Source: an uncultured Oscillospiraceae bacterium (lineage in GTDB: Bacteria; Bacillota; Clostridia; Oscillospirales; Oscillospiraceae). From it: a stretch of DNA of 8,128 nucleotides. The stretch covers positions 1-8,128 of the forward strand of contig CAJUAS010000056.1 in NCBI GenBank assembly GCA_910584395.1, given 5' to 3'. Position 1 is the stretch's first letter. Every line of letters begins with the position of its first letter. This document shows positions 1-5,571 of this stretch, piece by piece. Both the position numbers and the translations under genes were made by a program. A model generated the notes under the pieces. The model was not told where the DNA came from, searched no databases, and saw nothing but the letters and a program-made list of their open reading frames with translations.

Positions 1-1173
1 CGGGACTGGGTGTTCTCCCGCCAGCGGTATTGGGGTGAGCCCATCCCCATGGTGTACTGCGAAAAGTGCGGCTGGGTGCCCCTGCCGGAGGATCAGCTTC
101 CGCTGGTGCTGCCCGATGTGGAAAGCTATGAGCCTACCGACACCGGGGAGTCGCCCCTGTCCAAGATGACCGACTGGGTGAACACCACCTGTCCCCACTG
201 CGGCGCACCCGCCAAGCGTGAGACGGACACCATGCCTCAATGGGCAGGCTCAAGCTGGTATTTCCTGCGGTATATGGATCCCCATAACCCCAACGCCATC
301 GCGTCTAAGGAGGCGCTGGATTATTGGTCACCCGTGGACTGGTACAACGGCGGCATGGAGCATACCACTTTGCACCTGCTGTACTCCCGGTTCTGGCACA
401 AATTCCTCTACGATCAGGGCATTGTCCCCACCAAAGAGCCTTATGCCAAGCGCACCAGCCACGGCATGATCCTTGGTGAGGGCGGCGAGAAGATGTCCAA
501 GTCCCGCGGAAATGTGGTCAACCCCAACGACGTGGTGGCTGCCTACGGCGTGGACACCATGCGGATGTATATCATGTTTATCGGCGACTTTGAAAAGGCC
601 GCTGCGTGGAGTGACAACGCCGTCAAGGGCTGCCGCCGGTTCTTGGATCGGGTGTGGAATCTGGCGGAGCAGTTGACCGACTCTCTGGACTACACTCCCG
701 ACAATGAAAGCGCTATCCATAAGGCCATCAAAAAGGTGTCCGACGACATCGACGCCATGAAGTTCAATACCGCCATCGCTGCGTTGATGGCTCTGGTCAA
801 CGACTTTTACCAGAAGGGCTGCTCCAAGGGTGATTTCCGCACGTTGCTGCTGACGCTCTCTCCCTTTGCGCCCCATCTGGCCGAGGAGCTTTGGAAGGAT
901 CTTGGCTTTGACGGCGTTGGCATGGCCTGCGTCCAGCCTTGGCCCATCTATGATGAAGCCAAGACGGTAGCCAGCACGGTCACTCTGGCGGTTCAGGTGG
1001 GCGGCAAGCTGAAGGGGACGATCGAAGTGCCCACCGACAGCGATGAAGCCACGGTTGTCGCCGCCGCCATGGAGGACGCCAAGGTGGCAAAAGCCGCCGA
1101 AGGGATGGAGCTTGTCAAAACCATTCTGGTGAAAAATAAGCTGGTCAACCTCATTTTCAAGCCCAAGGGGTAA
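1..1173 (+). CDS. leuS: Leucyl-tRNA synthetase, C-terminal part (5' end outside window)
   Basis: Class I aminoacyl-tRNA synthetase that attaches leucine to tRNA-Leu in the cytoplasm. The window opens in frame inside the gene, and about 390 C-terminal residues are present. The fragment starts with the RDWVFSRQRYWGEPIP block that re-enters the catalytic domain after the editing domain. Next comes a zinc-ribbon-like insertion with Cys pairs near fragment residues 20/23 and 64/67, then the GGMEHTTLHLLYSRFW block (about 118-133). The KMSKS ATP-binding loop lies at about 164-168. The alpha-helical anticodon-binding domain and the small C-terminal domain ending in KLVNLIF follow. The HIGH motif and most of the editing domain lie upstream and cannot be assessed. 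No terminator is seen before the next gene 29 bp downstream, so read-through is likely. Nothing looks damaged. Identification is secure from the motif order. Confidence 0.98.
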   Translation, partial: RDWVFSRQRYWGEPIPMVYCEKCGWVPLPEDQLPLVLPDVESYEPTDTGESPLSKMTDWVNTTCPHCGAPAKRETDTMPQWAGSSWYFLRYMDPHNPNAIASKEALDYWSPVDWYNGGMEHTTLHLLYSRFWHKFLYDQGIVPTKEPYAKRTSHGMILGEGGEKMSKSRGNVVNPNDVVAAYGVDTMRMYIMFIGDFEKAAAWSDNAVKGCRRFLDRVWNLAEQLTDSLDYTPDNESAIHKAIKKVSDDIDAMKFNTAIAALMALVNDFYQKGCSKGDFRTLLLTLSPFAPHLAEELWKDLGFDGVGMACVQPWPIYDEAKTVASTVTLAVQVGGKLKGTIEVPTDSDEATVVAAAMEDAKVAKAAEGMELVKTILVKNKLVNLIFKPKG

Positions 1174-1202
1174 ACGGAAAAGAGCCCTGAAGGAGGCGCG
1201 TT

Positions 1203-1763
1203 GTGAGCGATATCATGCAGTTTTCCGACCGGGAAGCATTTAGAGCTTGGCTATCGGAGCATTGCTTGACAAGCCGCGGGATCTGGGTTCTGCTTGGAAA
1301 GGCAGGTGGCCCAAAAACACTCAGTGCGGCAGAAGCCCTTGAAGAAGCGCTTTGCTTTGGCTGGATCGATGGGCAGATGAAGAGCGTTGATTCGAAGGTC
1401 TATCAAAAATATTTTTCCCAACGCCGCGAGAAAAGCAAATGGTCAGAAAAGAACAAGGCTCTGGTCAACCGCTTGGAAGAACAGGGTCTTATGACCGATT
1501 TTGGAAGAAGAAAGATCGAAGAAGCCAAAAGGAACGGTCAATGGGATGCGCCTGATCTTATGGCGATTTCAGAAAAGGAAATTGCTGTCTTGGCCTCGCT
1601 GTTGAAGGCTCACGAGCTTGCTTTTGCAAATTTTCAGTCCATGCCCTTGTCTGCACGGAAGACCTACACACGGGCATATTTTGACGCAAAGACAGAGGCC
1701 GGAAGGGAAAGAAGAATGGCTTGGATGATAGACAGACTCAACAAAAATCTTCGGCCTATGTAG
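1203..1763 (+). CDS. YdeI/OmpD-associated family protein
   Basis: A 186-residue cytoplasmic protein of the YdeI/OmpD-associated ('bacteriocin-protection') family. Family features visible are the N-terminal GIWVLLGK block (27-33), the EALCFGWIDGQ segment (49-58), the FSQRREKSKWSEKN block (71-84), and the C-terminal helical part with ARKTYTRAYFDAKTEAGR (151-168) ending in RMAWMIDRLNK. The biochemical role is unknown. Links to peptide or bacteriocin resistance come from distant relatives and should not be transferred firmly. The GTG start is chosen because AGGAGG (1191-1196) lies 6 nt upstream, while the in-frame ATG at 1215 would be 18 nt away. Codon use differs from leuS: 8 of 16 Arg codons are AGA or AGG, and CTT, TTT, GAA and AAA are frequent, whereas the leuS fragment shows no AGA. 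This suggests later acquisition. It is probably cotranscribed with leuS. Confidence 0.9.
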   Translation: MSDIMQFSDREAFRAWLSEHCLTSRGIWVLLGKAGGPKTLSAAEALEEALCFGWIDGQMKSVDSKVYQKYFSQRREKSKWSEKNKALVNRLEEQGLMTDFGRRKIEEAKRNGQWDAPDLMAISEKEIAVLASLLKAHELAFANFQSMPLSARKTYTRAYFDAKTEAGRERRMAWMIDRLNKNLRPM

Positions 1764-1799
1764 CTGTGCAAATATAAAACGGGCAATCAATTTGCCCCC

Positions 1800-1828
1800 T
1801 TGACAAGAAAAGCGCGTTTGGGTATAAT
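1800..1828 (+). promoter_or_regulatory. Consensus sigma-A promoter of rpsU
   Basis: TTGACA at 1800-1805 and TATAAT at 1823-1828 are separated by exactly 17 bp, so both hexamers match the vegetative (sigma-70/sigma-A) consensus perfectly. Transcription should begin near 1835, giving a leader of about 65 nt before rpsU. A perfect promoter fits a highly expressed ribosomal protein gene. Confidence 0.93.
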
Positions 1829-1840
1829 GAGAGTGTTAAA

Positions 1841-1879
1841 GCCATCGTTATGGCCCTTTTGCGGTGGAAACAGCACCGC
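1841..1879 (+). promoter_or_regulatory. Two tandem hairpins in the rpsU leader
   Basis: Downstream of the predicted transcription start lie two consecutive inverted repeats. GCCAT(CGTT)ATGGC is at 1841-1854 and GCGGTG(GAAACAG)CACCGC is at 1861-1879. The second ends 3 nt before the GGAGGGAGGGG ribosome-binding region (1883-1893). They could form a small structured leader that affects translation or stability. No known riboswitch or ribosomal-protein leader class is recognised, and the pairing alone does not prove function. Confidence 0.45.
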
Positions 1880-1899
1880 GTCGGAGGGAGGGGAAATCA

Positions 1900-2082
1900 A
1901 TGTCGGAAGTCCGCATCAAAGAGGGCGAGTCTTTGGAAAACGCCCTGAAGCGGTTTAAGCGCAGCTGCGCCAAATCTGGTGTTTTGGCTGAAGTCCGCAA
2001 GCGTGAGCACTACGAAAGTCCGAGCGTCAAACGCCGCAAGAAGAGCGAAGCCGCCCGCAAGAACCGCAAAAAGTTCTATTGA
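1900..2082 (+). CDS. rpsU: 30S ribosomal protein S21
   Basis: Small basic protein of the 30S subunit that binds 16S rRNA near the anti-Shine-Dalgarno region and takes part in initiation. The 60-residue product begins MSEVRIKEGESLENALKRFK and has the typical REHYESPSVKRRKKSEAARK block and a Lys/Arg-rich tail ending in KKFY. Its length is close to that of Firmicutes S21 (about 57-60 residues). The ATG at 1900 is chosen over an upstream in-frame ATG at 1864 because it matches the family N-terminus and is preceded by a strong GGAGGGAGGGG element at 1883-1893. The gene is a single-gene transcription unit with a perfect promoter, a structured leader and a strong terminator. In many Firmicutes rpsU sits near yqeY or dnaK/dnaJ, and neither is in this window. 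Confidence 0.98.
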   Translation: MSEVRIKEGESLENALKRFKRSCAKSGVLAEVRKREHYESPSVKRRKKSEAARKNRKKFY

Positions 2083-2088
2083 GAAAAG

Positions 2089-2124
2089 CCCCGTGACGTT
2101 TGCCGTCACGGGGTTTCTTTTTTT
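2089..2124 (+). terminator. Rho-independent terminator of rpsU (probably bidirectional)
   Basis: The 10-bp perfect stem CCCCGTGACG/CGTCACGGGG (2089-2098 and 2104-2113) has a 5-nt loop and is followed by TTTCTTTTTTT. It begins 6 nt after the rpsU stop. On the minus strand the same stem is followed by CTTTTCTC, a weaker U-tract, so it may also end the convergent gene, whose last codons (ACC CCG TGA) lie inside the stem. Confidence 0.93.
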
Positions 2125-2909
2125 CTGGTGCTTAACAGCTTGGGCAGCTCCTCCGCCGCTTCCGGATAGGGGAGAAACGCTTCCTTGATCCCCATCTCCG
2201 CCGCCATGCGAAGCTTTTTTTCCATGGACTCGGCATCATCGTACAGGATGAAATGAGGACTTTCCCCGGTAGGCATAAAGGTAAAATAGTGGGCGCAGAG
2301 GTCGTCGGAAAAATAGACGCTGGGCCGCCGTTTTTGCAGCAGTTCATTTAGCTCCGCCCGCGTCAAAGGACGGCCCGATCCATCCCGCGCCGGGAGTACA
2401 AAGTCCTCGCAGGCCCATTGGAGTCCCAAAACCACCCTTTGAATCCCGTAAGCGTCGATGGCTTCCCGCAGATGGCGGCGCAGTGAGCCGCCGGACAGAG
2501 CTGTCGAAACAACTACCTTTGCGCCGGGCAGACCGGCCGCATAGGACGGGGGCAGGTAGAGACTCCAGCCCCGTTTTTGAAAGGTCGGGATCAACAGGGC
2601 CGCAGCCCGCTCCAGTACGGGCAGGGGAGCGCCTTCAAAATCAAAAAAGACCCCTTGGAAGCTCCGGGCGGCGCACTCCCGCACCACCTCTTGGCAAAAC
2701 GGCTCTGCCTTGCCTGTGCCATCGAAGTCCCGGTGATCCAGCACCATGATCCCCCCGGTGAGAGGGGTCGGAAGCTGTGTACGGAACAGATGCGGCCCTT
2801 GGCCGACCCGATAAGCCGGGTGGGCCAGCGTCAGTCCGCGACAGGCAGGGTCGGCCTGATGCTGGGGCGGGGCAAGGAGATAGAGTGCAGGTCGTTGTAG
2901 CATAGACAT
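2106..2909 (-). CDS. Uncharacterised GH18-like (spore-hydrolase-like) barrel protein
   Basis: A 267-residue predicted soluble protein with no signal peptide or membrane segment. I cannot assign a named family, but the plan resembles a glycoside hydrolase 18 TIM barrel, as in SleL/YaaH-type spore enzymes. QGVFFDFEG (85-93) sits where the GH18 DGxDxDxE motif would be, keeping the last Asp (D90) and the presumed catalytic Glu (E92), but with Gln and Phe at the first two acidic positions. RVVLGLQW (158-165) resembles an inner barrel strand. YDDAESMEKKLRMAAEMGIKEAFL (223-246) matches the 'D-SL-KA-LA---GL-GV' ending typical of GH18 barrels. The ATG at 2909 has AAGGGGG 9 nt upstream on its strand. 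It is the only minus-strand gene in the window, convergent with rpsU and divergent from yqeG. The coding call is solid. The fold is inference, and enzymatic activity is doubtful. Confidence 0.8.
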   Translation of the reverse strand: MSMLQRPALYLLAPPQHQADPACRGLTLAHPAYRVGQGPHLFRTQLPTPLTGGIMVLDHRDFDGTGKAEPFCQEVVRECAARSFQGVFFDFEGAPLPVLERAAALLIPTFQKRGWSLYLPPSYAAGLPGAKVVVSTALSGGSLRRHLREAIDAYGIQRVVLGLQWACEDFVLPARDGSGRPLTRAELNELLQKRRPSVYFSDDLCAHYFTFMPTGESPHFILYDDAESMEKKLRMAAEMGIKEAFLPYPEAAEELPKLLSTRKKETP

Positions 2910-2923
2910 CTATGGATTCCCCC

Positions 2924-2952
2924 TTGTGGCGGCGAAGAAATAGTGGTACAAT
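2924..2952 (+). promoter_or_regulatory. Probable sigma-A promoter of the yqeG operon
   Basis: TTGTGG (2924-2929) and TACAAT (2947-2952) are separated by 17 bp. The -10 matches consensus at five of six bases, and the -35 is weaker. Transcription would start near 2959, about 12 nt before the 18-bp palindrome. The -35 overlaps the ribosome-binding site of the divergent minus-strand gene. Confidence 0.65.
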
Positions 2953-2970
2953 ACGATGTTAGAAAATCTT

Positions 2971-2988
2971 ACGCACGCCGGCGTGCGT
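2971..2988. repeat. 18-bp perfect palindrome in the yqeG leader
   Basis: ACGCACGCCGGCGTGCGT is fully self-complementary. It lies just downstream of the predicted yqeG transcription start and 6 nt before the GAGGTG ribosome-binding element. In RNA it could form a 7-bp stem with a CCGG tetraloop. In DNA it could be a dimeric-regulator operator. There is no U-tract after it, so it is not a terminator. Confidence 0.75.
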
Positions 2989-3005
2989 TTAGAAGAGGTG
3001 AGGGT

Positions 3006-3518
3006 TTGTTTTCGTTGCTTCCGTGGCAGTGGACGGATAGTATCTATGATCTGACGGGAAAGAGCCTGTACCGCGCAGGCATCCACCTTTTGCTGGCCGA
3101 TCTGGATAACACTTTGATCCCGTATAGCCGCAGCGAACCGGATGAAGCCCTGCGGCGCTGGCTGGCGGATCTGAACGCCAATGGCGTGACCTTGTTCCTC
3201 CTGTCCAACTCCCGTAAGGCCGTCCGCGCGCCCCACTTTGCACAAGCTCTGGGCATTGATTATCTCTGCCATGCGGGCAAACCGAAGACCGGCGGCTACC
3301 GCGCCGCGATGGAACGGTGCGGCGTCGCCCCGGAGCATTGCGCTATGGTAGGCGACCAGATCTTTACGGATACTCTTGGGGCGAACCGGGCGGGCATCCG
3401 TTCTATTTTGGTCAAGCCGATCTCCCTGTCGGGAAATCCGGGCCGATATCTGCGCTATTGGACAGAGCTGCCCATGCGGGCTCTGGCCCGTAAGCGGCAA
3501 TGGAAGGGGGCTTCATAA
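3006..3518 (+). CDS. yqeG: YqeG family HAD (subclass IIIA) phosphatase
   Basis: Predicted cytoplasmic Mg-dependent phosphatase of the HAD superfamily. The natural substrate of YqeG is not established. All four HAD motifs are visible: LLADLDNTL with nucleophile D32 and acid/base D34, LLSNS with S67, K92 in GKPK, and MVGDQIFTD with D117 and D122. A TTG start at 3006 is chosen because GAGGTG (2995-3000) lies 5 nt upstream. The resulting 170 residues begin FSLLPWQWTDSIYDL, which matches the family N-terminus and usual length (about 170). An in-frame GTG at 2943 lies upstream of the predicted -10 and would add 21 residues encoded across the palindrome, so it is rejected. The gene ends in TAATG, overlapping the next start by one base, so the two genes are translationally coupled. 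It is the first gene of an operon with the TIM barrel and M24 peptidase genes. Confidence 0.93.
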   Translation: MFSLLPWQWTDSIYDLTGKSLYRAGIHLLLADLDNTLIPYSRSEPDEALRRWLADLNANGVTLFLLSNSRKAVRAPHFAQALGIDYLCHAGKPKTGGYRAAMERCGVAPEHCAMVGDQIFTDTLGANRAGIRSILVKPISLSGNPGRYLRYWTELPMRALARKRQWKGAS

Positions 3519-4381
3519 TGGCAGGCGTTAAGTTTGGCCCGGCGGGGAACAGCGATTCCTTTTCCGCCAAGCACAAATCTTCTTTAGATGCGCCAGAATG
3601 GCTGCGCGGTCTCGGTTTGGATTGCTATGAGTACCAGTGCGGCAAAGGAGTGCGGGTCAGCCGCGAAACGGCGTTGGCGCTGGGAAAACGGGCAAAGGAA
3701 GCGAAGATCTCTCTGTCCCTCCACGCCCCCTATTTTATCAATCTGGCCAACCCCGACCCCGAAAGTCTGGAAAAAACCACCGGCTATGTCCTCGCCGCCT
3801 GCGAAGCGGCGGACTGGATGGGTGCGCGGCGGGTGGTGGTACACACAGGCGCACTGATGAAACGCACCCGCCGGGAGGCGTTGGATATCGCCAAATCCAG
3901 CATGACCGCAGTGCTGAGATCCTGCGACGAAGCCGGCTTTGCCCACATGACCCTCTGCCCGGAGACCATGGGCAAGATCAACCAGCTGGGCGATCTGGAG
4001 GAAGTGCTGGAGCTTTGTGCCTTAGACAAACGGCTCGTCCCCTGTGTGGACTTTGGGCATCTCTATGCCCGAAGCTTGGGCGCGGACGAGGGAATGGAAG
4101 CGACGGAGCGGATGTTGGCGCGGATGGAGGAAGTTTTGGGCGCGGAACGGGCCAGTCAATTCCACAGCCACTTCTCCCGCATCGAGTTTACTCCCAACGG
4201 GGGAGAGAAGTGCCACCGCACCTTTGCCGACAACGGCGGGTTCGGCCCAGATCCCGCACCGCTGATGGAGCTTCTGGCAAAACGCGGCTGGAGTCCAACG
4301 ATCATCTGCGAAAGCGCAGGCACACAAGCCGAAGACGCACTGGAGATGAAAACCCTTTATCAGCAATATCTGAAACAATAA
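3518..4381 (+). CDS. Endonuclease IV-like TIM barrel protein
   Basis: A 287-residue protein of the AP endonuclease family 2/xylose-isomerase-like barrel superfamily, the length of E. coli Nfo (285). Most positions matching the Nfo trinuclear zinc site can be found: H69 (SLHAPYF), H109 (VVHTGA), E149 (CPETMGK), D178 and H181 (CVDFGHLYA), H218 or H216 (FHSHFS), H233 (KCHRTF) and E265 (ICESA). The position matching Nfo D229 (in DRH) reads Lys (KCH), and the HLNDSK segment is diverged. This may therefore be a relative with a different substrate or metal complement rather than a true AP endonuclease, and I give no gene symbol. The ATG at 3518 is preferred over 3500 because GGAAGGGGG (3502-3510) lies 7 nt upstream. 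It overlaps the yqeG stop and lies 19 nt before the peptidase gene. Confidence 0.88.
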   Translation: MAGVKFGPAGNSDSFSAKHKSSLDAPEWLRGLGLDCYEYQCGKGVRVSRETALALGKRAKEAKISLSLHAPYFINLANPDPESLEKTTGYVLAACEAADWMGARRVVVHTGALMKRTRREALDIAKSSMTAVLRSCDEAGFAHMTLCPETMGKINQLGDLEEVLELCALDKRLVPCVDFGHLYARSLGADEGMEATERMLARMEEVLGAERASQFHSHFSRIEFTPNGGEKCHRTFADNGGFGPDPAPLMELLAKRGWSPTIICESAGTQAEDALEMKTLYQQYLKQ

Positions 4382-4400
4382 GCAGAAAGGAAGTTTTTGT

Positions 4401-5465
4401 ATGAACCATTTTAAGCAGATTGCCGCTAAACTAAGCGACTATGGCGTGGACGCCATGATGATCACCTCCGAGCCGGGGGAATTCTATGCCGCCGGCTTCC
4501 ACGGAGAGGGCATTGTGCTGGTGGCGGCGGGGGAGACCACCTATATTACCGATTCCCGCTATATTGAGCTGGCGGAAAAGACCATTCAGGACGCTACCAT
4601 CCTCATGGTGGACAAGGGGCGCAACTACGTCACGCTGGTCAATGACTTTCTTGACCGCTTGGGGATCAAGACGCTGGGCATTGAAGAAAGCTACATGACT
4701 TTGGGGGCATATCAGAGCTATACTGAGAGCCTCCACGCCAAGCTGATCCCTGCGGGAAAGCTGGTGCTGGAGCTGCGCTCTGCCAAGGACGAGCACGAGA
4801 TCGAATGTCTTGTCAAGGCTCAGCGCATTTCGGAAAAGGCTCTGGAGGAAATTTTCCGTTTCATCAAGCCCGGCGTGACCGAACGGGAGGTCGCCGCCAA
4901 GCTGACCTACGATATGCTCCGCTTTGGGGCGGAGAAAAACTCCTTTGACCCCATCGTGGTGGCCGGGCCTAACGGCAGCCTGCCCCACGGCATTCCCGGC
5001 GACCGCCCCATCCAGTCCGGCGATTTCGTCACCATGGACTTTGGATGTAAGTGGGGCGGCTACTGCTCCGATATGACCCGCACCATCGCCGTGGGCCAAC
5101 CCACCGAGGAGATGGCGAAGGTCTACGATTTGGTATTAAAGGCCCAGCTTGCGGGGATCGCCGCGTCCAAGGCGGGCGTGCGGGGTAAGGACATCGACGC
5201 CGCCGCCCGCAAGGTGATCGAGGAGGGCGGATATGGCGCATACTTCGGCCACGGCTACGGCCACAGCGTCGGCATCGAGATCCACGAGTCTCCCAACGCC
5301 AACACCCGGGACGAGACTCCCATGCCCATGGGAGCGGCGGTATCCGCCGAGCCGGGGATCTATCTGCCCGGGCGCTTCGGCGTGCGCATTGAGGACGTGG
5401 TCATCATGGAGGAGGGCGGCTGCCGGGTCATTACCCAAGCGCCCAAGGAGCTGATCATCCTTTAA
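4401..5465 (+). CDS. M24 family Xaa-Pro peptidase (aminopeptidase P/PepQ-like)
   Basis: Cytoplasmic metallopeptidase of 354 residues expected to hydrolyse X-Pro bonds in dipeptides or at peptide N-termini. The N-terminal creatinase-like domain spans about 1-125 and the C-terminal pita-bread catalytic domain about 130-354. The five dinuclear metal ligands are all visible: D213 (TMDFG), D224 (YCSDMTRT), H288 (GHGYGHSVG), E317 (SAEPGIY) and E331 (RIEDVV). The accessory histidines of SLPHG (H196) and EIHES (H295) are also present. This matches the YqhT-type peptidase found beside efp in Bacillus. AAAGGAAG lies about 7 nt before the ATG. Sequence alone does not separate aminopeptidase from dipeptidase activity, so no symbol is assigned. 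It is the last gene of the yqeG operon. A short AAGGA/TCCTT repeat at its end is too weak to call as a terminator. Confidence 0.95.
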   Translation: MNHFKQIAAKLSDYGVDAMMITSEPGEFYAAGFHGEGIVLVAAGETTYITDSRYIELAEKTIQDATILMVDKGRNYVTLVNDFLDRLGIKTLGIEESYMTLGAYQSYTESLHAKLIPAGKLVLELRSAKDEHEIECLVKAQRISEKALEEIFRFIKPGVTEREVAAKLTYDMLRFGAEKNSFDPIVVAGPNGSLPHGIPGDRPIQSGDFVTMDFGCKWGGYCSDMTRTIAVGQPTEEMAKVYDLVLKAQLAGIAASKAGVRGKDIDAAARKVIEEGGYGAYFGHGYGHSVGIEIHESPNANTRDETPMPMGAAVSAEPGIYLPGRFGVRIEDVVIMEEGGCRVITQAPKELIIL

Positions 5466-5486
5466 GTTTTTTTGGAAAACAAATCC

Positions 5487-5515
5487 TTGCAATTTTCCAC
5501 CATATAGGGTAAAAT
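5487..5515 (+). promoter_or_regulatory. Sigma-A promoter of efp
   Basis: TTGCAA (5487-5492) and TAAAAT (5510-5515) are separated by 17 bp in an A/T-rich 106-bp gap between the peptidase gene and efp. Each hexamer matches consensus at five of six bases. Transcription would start near 5522, leaving a leader of about 50 nt. It lets efp be transcribed independently of the upstream operon. Confidence 0.8.
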
Positions 5516-5571
5516 ATTAAAGTGAAGTTTTTTGACCCACAAAGTCAGACATATGTTTGGAGGATGAACCA

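Noticed and set aside
328..876. Long open frame of 182 codons antisense to leuS
   Set aside because: It lies wholly inside a secure leuS coding region on the opposite strand, has low-complexity composition typical of GC-rich shadow frames, and no recognisable motif.
1781..1797. GGGCAA/TTGCCC inverted repeat after the YdeI-family gene as a terminator
   Set aside because: The stem is only 6 bp and on the plus strand is followed by CCCTTGACA, not a U-tract. The -35 of rpsU begins 3 bp later.
2926..3000. A promoter for the minus-strand GH18-like gene
   Set aside because: Candidate -10 hexamers (TATTGT, TAACAT read on the minus strand) exist, but none has a reasonable -35 at 16-18 bp, so no promoter is listed.
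2943..3005. N-terminal extension of YqeG from a GTG at 2943
   Set aside because: The GTG lies before the predicted -10 element and has no ribosome-binding site. The 21 extra residues cross the palindrome and are not part of the family.
3637..4404. 255-codon open frame in another frame of the TIM barrel gene
   Set aside because: The overlapping frame with intact zinc-ligand motifs and a good ribosome-binding site is clearly the real one. This frame is Arg/Gly-rich noise.
4431..5099. 222-codon open frame antisense to the M24 peptidase gene
   Set aside because: It is a shadow of a gene whose catalytic motifs are all intact, and no independent support was seen.
5445..5473. AAGGA/TCCTT repeat plus T7 run at the end of the M24 peptidase gene as a terminator
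   Set aside because: The 5-bp stem with an 8-nt loop is weak, and four bases separate it from the T run. It might cause partial termination but cannot be called.
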